Part shown: positions 1 through 10,564 of the stretch, one piece after another
Position numbering within the stretch: the stretch's first letter is position 1
Layout: each line of letters starts with the position of its first letter
Source of the DNA: Prorocentrum cordatum
Taxonomy: Eukaryota; Sar; Dinophyceae; Prorocentrales; Prorocentraceae
Assembly: GCA_963575745.1 (NCBI GenBank)
Contig: CAUYUJ010001483.1
Location: forward strand, 1-64,000
Direction of reading: 5' to 3'
Length of the DNA: 64,000 nt
The notes under the pieces: model-generated
The model's database searches: none
What the model was told of the DNA's origin: nothing
Seen by the model: only the letters and a program-made list of their open reading frames with translations
Position numbers and translations under genes: made by a program

Positions 1-281
1 CGCTGGGGCCGTCGGTGGAGCTCCCTATGGGGCCACGAAGCGCCGCAGTGGGTGGCGCGGGACGCATGTGGTCACAGCCGCTGGGGCCCTCGGTGAAACT
101 CTCTGCGGGGCCACGGAGTGCCGTACTGGATAGCGCGGAACGCGTATGGTCACAGTCACTGGGGCCTTCGGTAGAAGCCCTTATGGGTCAAAAAAACCGA
201 TCTGGGTGACGCGGAACACATGTGGTCACAGCCACTGAAGCCTTCGGTGGGGCCACGAAACGCCGCACTTACTGCGTGGGA
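1..281. repeat. 78-bp imperfect tandem repeat
   Basis: About 3.6 units of roughly 78 bp, starting near 1, 79, 157 and 233. Each carries a TGGGGCC..TCGGTG block, a GGGCCACG block and ends in ATGTGGTCACAGC or a variant. The third unit has a degenerate centre with an A-run. No gene is supported here. Confidence 0.8.
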
Positions 282-295
282 CCCAGAAAACCCGG

Positions 296-311
296 AGAGA
301 AAGAGAAAGAG

Positions 312-367
<56 letters not shown>

Positions 368-434
368 CAAAAAAAAAGAGAGAAAGAGAGAAAGAGAGAA
401 AGAGAGAAAGAGAGAAAGAGAGAGAGAGAGAGAG
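296..434. repeat. (GA)n microsatellite
   Basis: Purine-only tract of GA and GAAA units. It opens long frames on both strands that encode only Arg/Glu or Leu/Ser runs; these are not genes. From 435 to 664 lies G/C-rich DNA with homopolymer runs and no recognisable gene. Confidence 0.9.
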
Positions 435-664
435 GTAAGAATGACGAAAACCTGCTCTCCCGACTGTACACCACCTGCCCGGCCCCGCCGCCCCGGCCAA
501 AGGCCGCGGGGAGTGGGGGGGGTGAAACGCCGACCGCGGGCAAGGGCGCCTGACGATTAGGGGGGGCACGCCGGGGGGGAGAGGGGGGGGGGGGGTTTGT
601 CCTGACAAAGACCAGCCGCACGCGTACTGGCCAGAGGTTTGAAAAACGCACAATTGCGCCGTCC

Positions 665-1843
665 TCAGTAGTGGACCGAAAGGACCGAGAACAGGCTGAG
701 GAAGGCCACCGTGATGAAAGCCACCTCGAACAACGAACAGGCGAAAACGTCGGTCACGCCATCGAAGCCCGTGCGCTCGTGCCCGCATAAACGTGCCCCC
801 CGATCACTGGGAGCTGCCCCCCCGAAGAGCTCCTGCCGCCAGCAGCACCGTCGACGCCTCATGGACCCCGACACCCACCACAAGGCCAGCATGCTCGCCA
901 GAGAGCCGCTCGACCAGACGATCAGGGCGCACATCAGCAGATGCACCACCTGCACCGTGGGCTCCAGCATCGTCCCCGTCGTAGACGTCCTTGCCGCGAA
1001 TGCCCGCGACTTCCGCCCCATGCGCACTGGGGCGGACCTCCGTCGAAGACTCCAGTACCAGCCGATCGTCCGACACACCGTGAACCCCGAATGCCTGAGC
1101 CAGAAAAGCAGGGTCCTCTGCAGGAGGATGCACCAGCGGAACAGGGAGTACAGCAGCAGGCACTCCAGCAGCAATGCGGACACCCAGATCCCCAGCAAGA
1201 AGATCTCCAAACATACCGCCACGAAACCCTTCACTGCCAGGGTGGCCCGACTCCATGAAGCCGTCCTCGCCCTCGAAGCCGAACGCCGAGCTGAAGACGA
1301 CTGCCCCGCACGAGCACCGAAGCCCGTGCCGCCGTGCCCGGACAGGGCCGAAGGGCAGCCCCGCCTCCCAGCCCAGCCGCGGGCCAGCGGCCGCCCAGGC
1401 GATGCCGCTGGCGGGCGCCGAAGCGAAGCCTCCAGGCGGCACCCGCGCGGCGTGCCAAGCGGCGTTGCGGCGCCGCCTGGAGCTTCCAGGGACGCGGCGC
1501 CCGCTGCCGCGCACTGGAGGGCAGGCCTAGACGCGAGCTCGCGGTCGCGCCATGAACCAGGCTCGCCACCTGCGCCAGCGCGGCGGCCGATGGCCGCCAC
1601 AACAGCAGCCTGCCGCCGCTTTCGAGCGACACGGCGAGCCGCCGTCGGGCCCAGGGAGTCGATGTCAGCCTGCCGTTGCGATGAAGGCCGCCACGCTGTC
1701 GGGCCGCCCGCCGCCGCCATCCCCGAGAGCCAAAAGCCCCACTCCCCCAAATCCCTCGCGCCCGCCAAGTTGCCCCGTGAAACTAAGGTTTCGGGGTACG
1801 CCGGGGGACAAGGTCCAGGAGCAGGGGGCCAACGTAAAGGCAT
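665..1843 (-). CDS. Predicted multi-pass membrane protein, SL-tagged retrogene
   Basis: Intronless 392-codon ORF. Its ATG abuts a relic spliced leader at 1843-1862, which decides both strand and start. The first ~195 residues are Ala/Arg/Pro-rich and low in complexity. Then come hydrophobic segments around residues 205-240 (LLLECLLLYSLF), 300-325 (VHLLMCALIVWSS) and the C-terminal ~20 residues, separated by Arg-rich loops, which suggests a small integral membrane protein. I recognise no family. A 444-codon ORF runs on the opposite strand but is rich in Arg/His/Thr as expected of an antisense shadow. The SL relic implies the copy arose from a mature mRNA that was reverse transcribed and reinserted; whether it is expressed is unknown. 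Confidence 0.6.
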   Translation of the reverse strand: MPLRWPPAPGPCPPAYPETLVSRGNLAGARDLGEWGFWLSGMAAAGGPTAWRPSSQRQADIDSLGPTAARRVARKRRQAAVVAAIGRRAGAGGEPGSWRDRELASRPALQCAAAGAASLEAPGGAATPLGTPRGCRLEASLRRPPAASPGRPLARGWAGRRGCPSALSGHGGTGFGARAGQSSSARRSASRARTASWSRATLAVKGFVAVCLEIFLLGIWVSALLLECLLLYSLFRWCILLQRTLLFWLRHSGFTVCRTIGWYWSLRRRSAPVRMGRKSRAFAARTSTTGTMLEPTVQVVHLLMCALIVWSSGSLASMLALWWVSGSMRRRRCCWRQELFGGAAPSDRGARLCGHERTGFDGVTDVFACSLFEVAFITVAFLSLFSVLSVHY

Positions 1844-1862
1844 GAGCCAAAATGGCTACGGA
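1843..1862 (-). other. Relic dinoflagellate spliced leader
   Basis: The minus strand reads TCCGTAGCCATTTTGGCTCA, identical to the first 20 bases of the dinoflagellate SL (D=T). The last A is also the A of the ATG of the 665-1843 ORF. A genomic SL copy at an ORF 5' end is the known mark of a reverse-transcribed, reintegrated mRNA. Confidence 0.9.
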
Positions 1863-2960
1863 GGGGGGGGGGGGAGGAGGGGAGAGGAACCGGAACGCGG
1901 AGGAAGCGGGCGCGCGGCCGTGGGACCTCAGCCACCGACCCCCACCGTTAGGCGCGCGCATGCCCGCCTAGGGAGGCAACGAGCGGGAGAAAAGAAGGAA
2001 AGGGCGGGAAAACGGAGGGAGGAACACACGCCGAAACACATATGACCAGGCAGGAGGGGCAACTGACAAAAGCTCTGGCGCGGGCGCGGTGCCCAGCGGA
2101 GGGAGTTTTTGTTGCAGGTCCCTGGCGGGGGGCACCATCCCGCCAAGGCACCTCGGTGCGCTGAAATAGTGGACATGCTGAAGACAGAAGCAGTGAGAGG
2201 GGAAGGGTGATGGGGATAAGGAAGGAGAGGAGACGAGACGCGGAGCGTTGTCTTTTCAAAACGCGGACCCACACTCACAGGATTACTGGGGAAACAAATT
2301 GTTTTGCAACGCGACCGTTCTAACAAGGTCTGCGCGCGAACTTCTCCGAATTCCCAAACCAAATTTACTGCGACCAAACGGGCCTCTCGCGTGAGGGCGT
2401 CGTCGGAATCACTCGAATGCCCTTGCGCGCGTGCTGGGGGGGAACCGACCCCTGTCAAATAACACCATGCGGTCCACTCGCGCCCGTCGGCCGCGCGCGC
2501 ATATCGAAATCCTTTGAAACCTTCATCACCGACACGTGGACAAGATCATTGTCACTGGCGTGAAAAACATCGGCATCGCCATTCGCCTTGCCGTCGTCAT
2601 CGTCATCTCCGTCCCCAACATCGCTATTATCATCATCGCGTTTGGCGTCGTCGACGTCGCCATGATACCGCGACCAACCGAACCACCGAATCGCGCTGAA
2701 GCGCCCGCGCGTCAGCGAGGAACTGCGGCACGCGCTGGGAAGTCCCTGGCGGTCAGCCACCGCGACTGCGTCGGTCGTGACGGATGGCTGGCCTGCGCGC
2801 GCCAGCGCGGCCGCAGAGATGCGCCAGCCAGCGCCGAGCAGCCATCTCAATCGCCGCCGCATGGGTTATGCAAACCAAGCTGCAGGTGGGTGGGTAGGAT
2901 GACTGCGCGAGCAGTGAAACTGACAACTTCAAGCTGGGCAGGGTGAGTTGAAGTACGTAG
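1863..2960. other. No supported gene
   Basis: It starts with a G-run (1863-1873). Frames up to 176 codons exist on both strands but have biased composition and no motif. A minus-strand frame at 2455-2862 has an Asp-rich stretch from a GTCATC-type repeat (2575-2660). I see nothing I would call a gene. Confidence 0.5.
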
Positions 2961-3130
2961 ATTGAACCACGTTCATTGCTCGCCATACATTGCATAACGT
3001 ATATTACACGACGTAATTTGCACGACATGTATTGCACATCGCGGGCTGCACAACATACACTGCACAACAATACTTGCACCACGAAGGTTGCATCACATAT
3101 GCTGCATACTCTAGATCACACGACATATTA
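2961..3130. repeat. Degenerate 14-bp tandem repeat
   Basis: About 11-12 consecutive units of 14 (once 15) bp with consensus close to TTGCACNACATAYA. Individual units differ at 3-6 positions but the TGCA...ACA spacing holds. It is AT-richer than its surroundings. Confidence 0.7.
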
Positions 3131-3624
3131 TGATCCACGCATGTACCGTGTTATTAGAAACGCATTGATTAGGGGCCAACGCCGGCTAACTAGTTATGTA
3201 ACGATTCAGGAACAAGGTCCTCTTAACATATTCGCATGCGTGCTTTAATATTCGGGAGTCCTTGCTACGAATGTGTTATGAAAGGATCGCAACTAAGGTG
3301 AATAATTCGTGGCTAAGGCCTTCTTGATAAGGATGTCTAATGAAGGAATGTGTCTTGCGGGCCGCGTTAGCAAGAACCGTTCGTACTGAACCCGTCCTAA
3401 GGACAAATTTCTGAGGAGCCCTCATTAAACCCGTTCATAACGATTCCTGGCTGGGAATCCCCCACCATGGCCGTAAGATTACCCAACACGCCACAAGACG
3501 CCCCGCTAGGACCGAAAAGTGGCCAAAGGGGCACCAAATATGGCCAAAGAGAGCCTCCCACATGACGGCGCAAGAGGGCCCCAAGAAGGCCCAGGAGGGC
3601 CTCCTTCTCCTCATCACCCTTGTC
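3131..3624. other. No supported gene
   Basis: Roughly 500 bases of mixed composition without a convincing frame, repeat or RNA gene. Confidence 0.5.
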
Positions 3625-4210
3625 ATCACCACCATCATCACTACCACGAGCATCATCATCATCATCTGAAGCATCAGCAGCATATTAATCATGATCACCA
3701 CCGCAGTCCCCCTCATCTTCAGAATCCTCCTCCACTTCGTCATCATCACCATCACCAGAATCTTCAACAACCTCATCACGATCAGCATCACCATCATCAA
3801 CATAATCATGATCATGAGCATCATCATGATCATCATCCGCATCATCATGAGGATCGTCATCATCATGAGCATCATCACCACCATCAGCATCATCACCATC
3901 AGCAGCAATATCGTCATCGTCCTCATCATCATAATCATCAGCATACGTACCATCGTCAACATCGTCGTCACATTCATCATCATCGTCATCATCAGCATCA
4001 TCATCATCATCATAAGCATCAGCATCATCATCATCATCATCATCGTCGACACCATCGCCAGCATTCCCCTTCCCATCATCATCAACATCAGCATCATAAT
4101 CAACATCATCATCGTCATTAGCATCGTCATCATCATCATCATCGTCAACATCATCGTCAACAGCATCAGCATCACACGGATCCTCATCATCATCATCAGC
4201 AACCTCATCC
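3625..4210. repeat. (CAT)n interrupted microsatellite
   Basis: Nearly 600 bp built from CAT/CAG/CGT trinucleotides. It keeps all frames open, giving poly-His, poly-Ile/Met and similar translations, none of which I take as a protein. Confidence 0.9.
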
Positions 4211-4929
4211 TCATGACCCTAATCAGGGCCCTTCGCAGTCTGGAAGCATCACTCCTGGCGGCCTGCCCAAACAAAGAATGTGTCCAAAAAGTGTGTCTAT
4301 GAGCGTCCGTGTGTTCACTACGCCGTTTGCCTGCACCCACGACGCATTATGTGCGACATCCCTTTGGCCTACATACTAGTTCTCAATGTGTTTCCCTGGG
4401 CTGCCACTTCCATTGTTCACCTCTGGCACGCGACGAAAACATGAAAGGAAACTGAGCCAGCAATCAACTCAGGATATGAACATTTGTGCGAACCGCTCTG
4501 GGGATCCGCTTTCGGAAATGCGGTGAAATGCGCAACGTAATCCTGGCAGGCACACGTGACCAGTGGCCACTTGTGCCCCCATGCTAGCTATGCTGCGTAC
4601 TACGCTGCTCCCATCTGCCTCGAGCTGAATCCTGCTTAGACGCTGAGGGTGGGGTGGCTTAGCAATGTATCGTGCGCTGTATTCGAGAGGACAGCAGCTA
4701 TAACCTGAGCGTAACTATGAGACGGGAGCACGCGCATAGTGGTTCGGGAAATCTTCGAGTTTGGAGCGGTGCAGGGAGGGCCAGAAAAACTGGGAGCGAG
4801 GAAGGGGCAGGAGGGGACGAAGAGGAAGAAGGAAGAGGCGGGGGAGCAAAGTCTCTAGAGGTCCCCAGGGCTGTCCCCAGAGGGCAAAGGTGAACCCATT
4901 ATATCTCACGCCCTCAATTCCCCCATCAT
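4211..4929. other. No supported gene
   Basis: Unique-looking sequence followed by a G/A-rich stretch (4780-4850). No ORF shows a motif or codon pattern typical of the coding regions elsewhere. Confidence 0.4.
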
Positions 4930-5240
4930 CCACCTCCTTTCGCATCTTGGGCCGTCTTGGGGCACTCTTGGGAGAGTCTTGGGCCGTCGTGGGCCGACCT
5001 TTGCAGCTTCTTGGCCCGTCTTGGAGCGTCGGAAGCCCGAAAATGCGAGAACGCCTCCAACAATTTGTGAGCACCTGAGGAACATAATGGATCTTAGTCT
5101 CTTCTTGGAGCCCTCTTGGGGCGTCTTGGGGCCCTCTTGGGCCGTCTGGAGGCCATCCTGGGCGTCTTGGATCGATCTTCGGGCGGCTCGGGGTGCTTTG
5201 GGACCGTGTTAAAGACCTCTTTGGGCAATCTTGGCTCGTC
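4930..5240 (+). repeat. CTTGGGGC-type dispersed repeat, plus copy
   Basis: Built from short variants of CGTCTTGGGGCACTCTTGG with an embedded block GGAAGCCCGAAAATGCGAGA at 5031-5050. The same family lies in reverse orientation at 5880-6340. Confidence 0.65.
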
Positions 5241-5760
5241 TGGAAGCCGCCCCCCCCCCCGCTCCCAGCATTAAGGAGTAGCCGAAGGAGGCCACCAAAT
5301 GCATGGCGCCTGCTCCTTCCGCGCCGCCATGGCCGGCGGCATCCATGGGCGCCGCGTCGGCGCGCGCTGGGCGAGCTATGCCCGCGGCGCGCCCTACTGA
5401 ACCGTCTTCAAGCATCAACATGGCGCGCGGAAGGTCAAACTATGCGCAAGCGACGAGACATCATACGGGTTCCGCAGTTTAACCCAGCAACGCGCCAGGG
5501 GAACAATCGCATGACAGATGACGACAATTGCGCCGCTCTGCGCGGCCGACACCGCAATTAAAGGTCATCTGGCGGAACCTGGTCCCAGAACGTTGAGGGC
5601 TATGGGCCTTCATTTTTGCTGCCAAAATGAACAGACCGCAACTGACGTCGTTCGATGTCCGATCAGACCTCCAGCCACGTTGCAATGTGTATCCTTGTCT
5701 TCCTCTGCTTCCCTTCACGCAACTCAATATACAACCGCTCAGTCCCAGCAGCACTCTGGC

Positions 5761-5761
<1 letters not shown>

Positions 5762-5806
<45 letters not shown>
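5762..5806. repeat. (TA)n microsatellite
   Basis: About 22 TA units between the two inverted repeat blocks. The adjoining 5241-5761 segment has no convincing gene. Confidence 0.95.
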
Positions 5807-5807
<1 letters not shown>

Positions 5808-5879
5808 CAACGGGCAAGCTCTTCTAGAAAAATCCCTTCACCCCCGACACTGGGGTGCAGTCGTGGGGCGGCCGAGAGA

Positions 5880-6340
5880 GGGAAAGCCTCCAAGATGACC
5901 CTAGCTGGCCCCATATAGCCCAATATTGTCTGCAAGATGGTGCAAGCTTGCCCAAGTTGGCCCAACATGTCTTCCAGTCCCAATGACCCGAGACGGCCCC
6001 AAGATGACTCGAGGCGGCCGCGACGAAATCTTCACGTGAGGCGAGAAGCAACGATGGCCAAATGCTTGATGGGATGTTTGCGGTCTCGCATTTTCGCTTC
6101 CGATGAGCCTGTGCGACAGACAGCCCCGTCCAAGATGACCCAAGAACCCCCCCCGAAAAAGAATCTCAAGGGCACCCCAAGAGAATTGCAAGAAGTCTTC
6201 CAGATACGGCATGTCTGGCTGTCAGCTCACCCTCCTTCTTTGGCACTTGGCCTTTGGCGTAGCCCCACTAGAAATCAAGCTGTACCGAAATCGCCCCCCT
6301 CCAGAGAACCCCAACCGCGCGTACCCTAGAAAGGGCCTCA
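5880..6340 (-). repeat. CTTGGGGC-type dispersed repeat, inverted copy
   Basis: Reverse-complement relatives of 4930-5240: repeated CCAAGATGACCC and GCCCAACAT blocks, and at about 6080-6105 the complement of the GAAAATGCGAGA block. Together with 4930-5240 this makes a diverged inverted pair around a ~640-bp centre. Confidence 0.6.
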
Positions 6341-7566
6341 AGAGAGCCCCGGTATGGCTGCTAGAGGTCCCCGAGATGTCCCCAAACAAATGCTATAGTT
6401 CGGGGATGCTCGGGCTCATCGGTTCATTCGGACACCTTGTCTGTACAGATCCTATCTGAAGCCCGGAGACTGTAGGGGTCTCCGCGATCTCAAATCCAAG
6501 GACCGTCGTTGTCATCAAATGGTGGTGGACTCTGGTCGTGGCCCGTGGTCTGTGTTTCCATCGCCCATAAGACAGAATATAGTATAACACAATACGGTCC
6601 ACTGCATTGGCGAATCGCGATCAGACCGACCCGATCACCCAGTAAGAAAGCTTTACGGTATAACCCCATCGCGCCCGAACAGTCCCATGTTGCCCAGAAA
6701 GAGGTGCAATGAATGCTCTTGTCCGATCATTGAGGATGACATTGGCCTGTCCGGTGAAACCGCTCAGCAGACACTGCAAGTTGATTTTCCGATGTGCGCA
6801 CCTCGATTATTGGGTTAATGAGCAATTGGCGCGAGCTGAAGCCAGGTATACTTTTTTGGTACTCCATCAGCATCAAAATCGGTTTCAAGCGCTCGGGCTA
6901 GAAACGTTCGCGACCACCATTGGTTTTTACATGATTATGATTTGCACACGCGGCTGCGCACATGCGGTCCGACTTGCATTCAAGCATACGTGCTTGCGAC
7001 CTAAATCAAACATGCCCACACGCGGTACAACTTGCGAAGAAAAATGCCTGGGCCGGATCAGGCGGGTCACCGCATGGTAGTCTGTCATGGATGGGATGGG
7101 CGTGGGACTCATGCTATACCACACGGGCAAAAACTGGAAAATGCCGGGGGCGGGATCTGGCTGGTACGGCTTACCAGTGAGAGTGAGTATGCTAAGAAGT
7201 TGCGGTATATTATAGCATCGTTCTAGCGAGATCACTCTATAGCATAAATGTTTCAAGGGGTGTTCAGGATATGCTGTCGCCAAGTGTACCATTTCACTCA
7301 AACCCCTCGTTGTGCAATTGATGTTCCTCCAACTCCCTTCTCACGGCAACTCGCCTTAGAATCGGTTGTGCATTGGCTGGTGAGGACACGCGCAACGTCA
7401 AGCCTTACCCCTATGTTCCATGATCTGGGAGGCCACCTCTGCTGCGCCACGCTTCCGTACAGGTCGAACCCGCCCTTCCTCTGGATCTCCCCTTCTCAGT
7501 CTGTCACTATCTCTCTCTCTCACTCTCTCTCACTCTACCCAGCCACTGTTTCTCAATGACTTGTAG
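6341..7566. other. No supported gene
   Basis: Lower-GC sequence than its surroundings, with a short CT-rich run at 7510-7540. ORFs up to 124 codons occur but have no motif and no plausible splice context. Confidence 0.5.
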
Positions 7567-7960
7567 TCACAAGCTTGCATCAACAAATGTTTCGGGCCTT
7601 TCCCTGCTAGTGGCAGCCCCTGCGTTGAACACCCGCCGTCGTGCCACAGGCTCTGAATAGAGCGACTCCAAATCCTTAGATCTCTCAGTTGTCAAGATCC
7701 CGAACCTTTCCAGGGCGCTCTCCACATCCAACGATGCCCCCCCCGTGCCCTCCGACTCCTCCTCCCGCTCCTCCGCGTCAATTCCCCCATTTCTCCTCAA
7801 GGAGACGTAAGGCTCGGGTTTGGGGGACTCGGGTTGGCTCGGCGAGGCCGTCAAGTAAACTACGACTTCCAATCTGAAATTTGACGCGAGCTCCCGCTGC
7901 AAGCATCCCACGAAAACTGGGACGTCAAAATGGAGGACGGGCCTGTCACAAAGCGTCGGC
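7567..7960 (-). CDS. C-terminal exon of an unidentified gene
   Basis: The frame ends with a stop at 7567-7569 and encodes about 130 residues of balanced composition, including DVPVFVGCLQRELASNF, an acidic stretch (DAEEREEESEG) and LDVESALERFGILTTERSKD. The 5' limit is uncertain: upstream the frame becomes Arg/Ser/Pro-rich and meets a TCC repeat. It probably belongs with the exon at 8726-9005 on the same strand. I recognise no domain. Confidence 0.45.
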
Positions 7961-8214
7961 AGACACGAATTCCGGCGCACTCGAGTCTTACGCTTCCCCG
8001 ATCCGCGGAAGAGTCGAGGAGAGGCAACGGGGACGGAAAGATGAGAGAGGAAGGGTGGGGGGAGGATGAGACTCCTCCTCCTGGGCGAAAATTGCACGAC
8101 ACACGACAGGTGCAACCAGCACCTGCGAGCCAGGAGGTCTCGCCGCGCAAAGGAGCCGAGCCAAGCCTCGCTTCCCCCTCTGTGAGGGGGAAGCGAAGCT
8201 TGCAGGGCGAGGGC

Positions 8215-8400
8215 CCCTCACCCTCCTCACCCTTCTCCTGGTCCTCCTCATCACCATCGTCATCAAATTTATTATCAGCACCGCCCAACCCCTCCTCCTC
8301 CTACTCCCCCTCCTCCTCCTCCTCCTCCTCCTCCTCCTCCTCCTCTTTCTCCTTTTTCTTCTCCTCCTCCTCCTCCTCCTCCTTGTTCCCCTCCCCGTTT
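8215..8400. repeat. (TCC)n polypyrimidine tract
   Basis: An almost pure pyrimidine run of TCC/CTCC units. It lies between two probable exons of a minus-strand gene, so in an intron when read on that strand. The long Ser/Gly/Arg frames it produces are artefacts. Confidence 0.85.
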
Positions 8401-8725
8401 TCCCCTCACCCCCCGTCCCCGGCACCTCCGTGCTGCGACACCGCTGGCCGGAGGGAGGCTGCTGGGATCCCGGTGGGGCGCCGGTTGCCGGGCTCCCGCG
8501 CCGGCACCCCCATCCATATTTGTTCTCTCCATCCCTTTCAGCTCCGCGCCTCGCGCTCCAGCTGCGAAGGGCGGCGCGGTCCGCGCGGAGGGAGAGGGAG
8601 GCAGGGAGGGAGGAGAGTGGGGAAAGGACGGAGAGATGGACGGGGGGAGAAAACGAGGGAGGAAAGGGGGATGCACGGAGGAGGGGATGGATCCTCATCG
8701 TCCTGCTCCTCTTCCTCGCCAGACC

Positions 8726-9005
8726 TCAGACGTCTCGCAAGCAATGCGCCAAAAGTTCCGTTGTCGGGGGTGTGGGGGGCTTCCGTTCCCCAGGGTAATC
8801 AACAAACGGCTCGGGACGAAAATCCAATCCCGTGGAAGGAGTCGAAAGCTTCGGAGGCCGGCGACTCAAAACGATCGCGTCGTCTGATGTCAAGGTCTTT
8901 GGCACTTTTGCATAGAAGAGGGAATCCCATTCCGCCGGGAAGCCTGTAGAGACGGAGGGTGCAAGGGAATCCAGCTGTTTCTTGAGATGGGGCACGCGGG
9001 TAGCT
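8726..9005 (-). CDS. Probable internal or terminal exon, unidentified gene
   Basis: On the minus strand a good acceptor, TTTTATTTCTAG, ends at 9006. The following frame encodes VPHLKKQLDSLAPSVSTG, FPAEWDSLFYAKVPKTLTS and TGLDFRPEPFVDYPGERKPP, with normal composition and no stop until about 8726. The true 3' splice limit may lie before the stop. It probably joins the 7567-7960 exon downstream and the duplicated exons upstream. No family recognised. Confidence 0.45.
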
Positions 9006-9042
9006 AGAAATAAAACTATTTTTTGCTTGCAAAGGCAAGGGG

Positions 9043-9218
9043 GGGGTCGGGCGGAGGTCTCCGACAGGAGTCCCGAGAGCAAGCACCGTGCAACTTTTCA
9101 ACACCAGCGGGGCGACTCCGTCAAAGTTCTTGCAATCGCGACCAAACTCGCGAGACAGCGTGCATCCGCCCAAGCCGATGCCTGGGCCGACCGAAACTTC
9201 CGTCACGGCGCACGCCAT
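9043..9218 (-). CDS. Duplicated exon, copy A
   Basis: Copy A of a ~176-bp unit, about 93% identical to 9478-9653. On the minus strand it follows the acceptor TTTTTTGTAG and encodes CTLSREFGRDCKNFDG and KSCTVLALGTPVGDLRPTP in frame. Both copies keep the frame and both keep an acceptor. This is what tandem exon duplication leaves. The family is unknown. Confidence 0.5.
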
Positions 9219-9477
9219 CTACAAAAAACAAATCGTGATGGACCCTGCAATAGGGTTGGGGGGGGTCGGGACCAAAAAAGCTATGAGCGCAGAGAAGGAG
9301 CGAGCGACAACGCAATGCAGAGCAGCGCCCACGATGGGGGCCAAGACAAGGCAACTCAATGCAATGAGCGGTAGACTACAGACGGCCGCGGGCCCCGCAC
9401 CCTGAGACATAAAAGATCGCCTGGGAACAATTATTCATGTTTGCGCAGGCAAGGGGGGGAGGGGCCAGCCGCAGGAG
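9219..9477. other. Spacer between the duplicated exons
   Basis: Intron-like spacer with G-runs and a T/A-rich stretch near 9425-9440. No gene seen. Confidence 0.4.
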
Positions 9478-9653
9478 GGGGTCGGGCGGAGGTCTCCGAC
9501 AGGAGTCCCGAGAGCAAGCGCCGTGCAACTTTTCAACGCCAGCGGGGCGACTCCGCCCAAGTTCTTGCAATCGCGACCAAACTCGCGAGACAGCGTGCAT
9601 CCGCCCAGGCCGACGCCCGGGCCGGCCGAAACCTCCGTCACGAGGCACGCCAA
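9478..9653 (-). CDS. Duplicated exon, copy B
   Basis: Copy B of the unit at 9043-9218, with an acceptor ending TTCGTTGTAG at 9654. It encodes CTLSREFGRDCKNLGG and KSCTALALGTPVGDLRPTP. Substitutions against copy A include synonymous and conservative ones. A 20-bp insertion relative to copy A follows its 3' end on the minus strand. Confidence 0.5.
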
Positions 9654-9855
9654 CTACAACGAATGAACCGTCCTCGCCGCAATGCACGTCACTGGCCCAT
9701 GGGCCCGCAGCCTGCTTCCCAAGGGTGGGCGGGGGGGAGAATAAAGAACAGGACATGAAAACCTAGGTCTTCCCCCTCACGGCCAGCCCGCAGGTTCCCC
9801 CATCATTTAACTAAAGAGATAGGAGAGGGAGAAAAAGGGTGGCGGCGGCTCGGCT

Positions 9856-10080
9856 CTAGTCCCGGGTCGCCACGTGCCGACGCGCGCTCGGAGGCTTGCA
9901 CGCAGGCTCGGACTTGGCCGACTGGCCGTCGTCAAAAATATGCGCGCCGTCGCCGCTGAGCTCGGCGAGCTCATGGGTGAGGCGTGCTGCCAGCGGGGCG
10001 CGCGCCACCGCCGACCTCTCGATCGCCTCCTTCAGGTGCTTGGCCGGCTGTCGCCAGAGGCCGCGGCCCGTCTCAATCAC
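9856..10080 (-). CDS. C-terminal exon, unidentified gene
   Basis: The frame encodes LKEAIERSAVARAPLAARLTH, ELAELSGDGAHIFDDGQSAK and ends at a stop at 9856. Composition is protein-like and helical. The upstream boundary is unclear because an ATG/GTC repeat (10160-10350) follows on the minus strand's 5' side. It lies about 500 bp downstream of the end of the 10.5-12 kb gene and is probably a separate transcription unit. Confidence 0.35.
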   Translation of the reverse strand: MIETGRGLWRQPAKHLKEAIERSAVARAPLAARLTHELAELSGDGAHIFDDGQSAKSEPACKPPSARRHVATRD

Positions 10081-10164
10081 CCCTGCGGGTAGCTGAGGGC
10101 GCGGGCCTTGCTGACTGGTCCACCAAGGCGTCGAACATCACGTTAAGGAGCCGCCGCGCTAATA

Positions 10165-10355
10165 TGATGCGAACTGGGCGTGATGATGGTAATGGTGATG
10201 ATGGTGACGATGATGATGGTGATGATGATGGTGACGTTGGCGCTGGTGATGACATGTGATGTCGGTGGTCATGCTGACGATGGTCGTGATGTCGGTGGTC
10301 ATGATGACGGTGGTCATGATGACGATGGTCATGATGTCGGCGGTCATGATGTCGC
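10165..10355. repeat. (GATGGT)n-type microsatellite
   Basis: Irregular GATGGTGATGATG and GTCATGATG units, about 190 bp. It opens long Met/Val and His/Ser frames that are not genes. Confidence 0.85.
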
Positions 10356-10564
10356 TCTCGGAAGCGAGTGCTCGAGGGGCCACTCGCGCGGCAAGGGGCG
10401 CGGACCTTACAAACCAGGACGAGGGAGACCGGCCCTGGCCAGGAAGCATGGGGCGCCGTGCAGCAGCTGGTGGCAGCTGTGACCAATGCACACCTGAGAG
10501 GGCCATCTGTCGGCCCCCGCTGCCTCTGAGGCAGTGTCGTGGCACGCAAGAGGCAGTGCGTCGC

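Noticed and set aside
711-2045. 444-codon plus-strand ORF
   Set aside because: It overlaps the minus-strand ORF whose 5' end carries the SL relic, and its Arg/His/Thr composition is that of an antisense shadow.
3519-4121. Poly-His protein
   Set aside because: Product of the CAT microsatellite with open frames in several phases.
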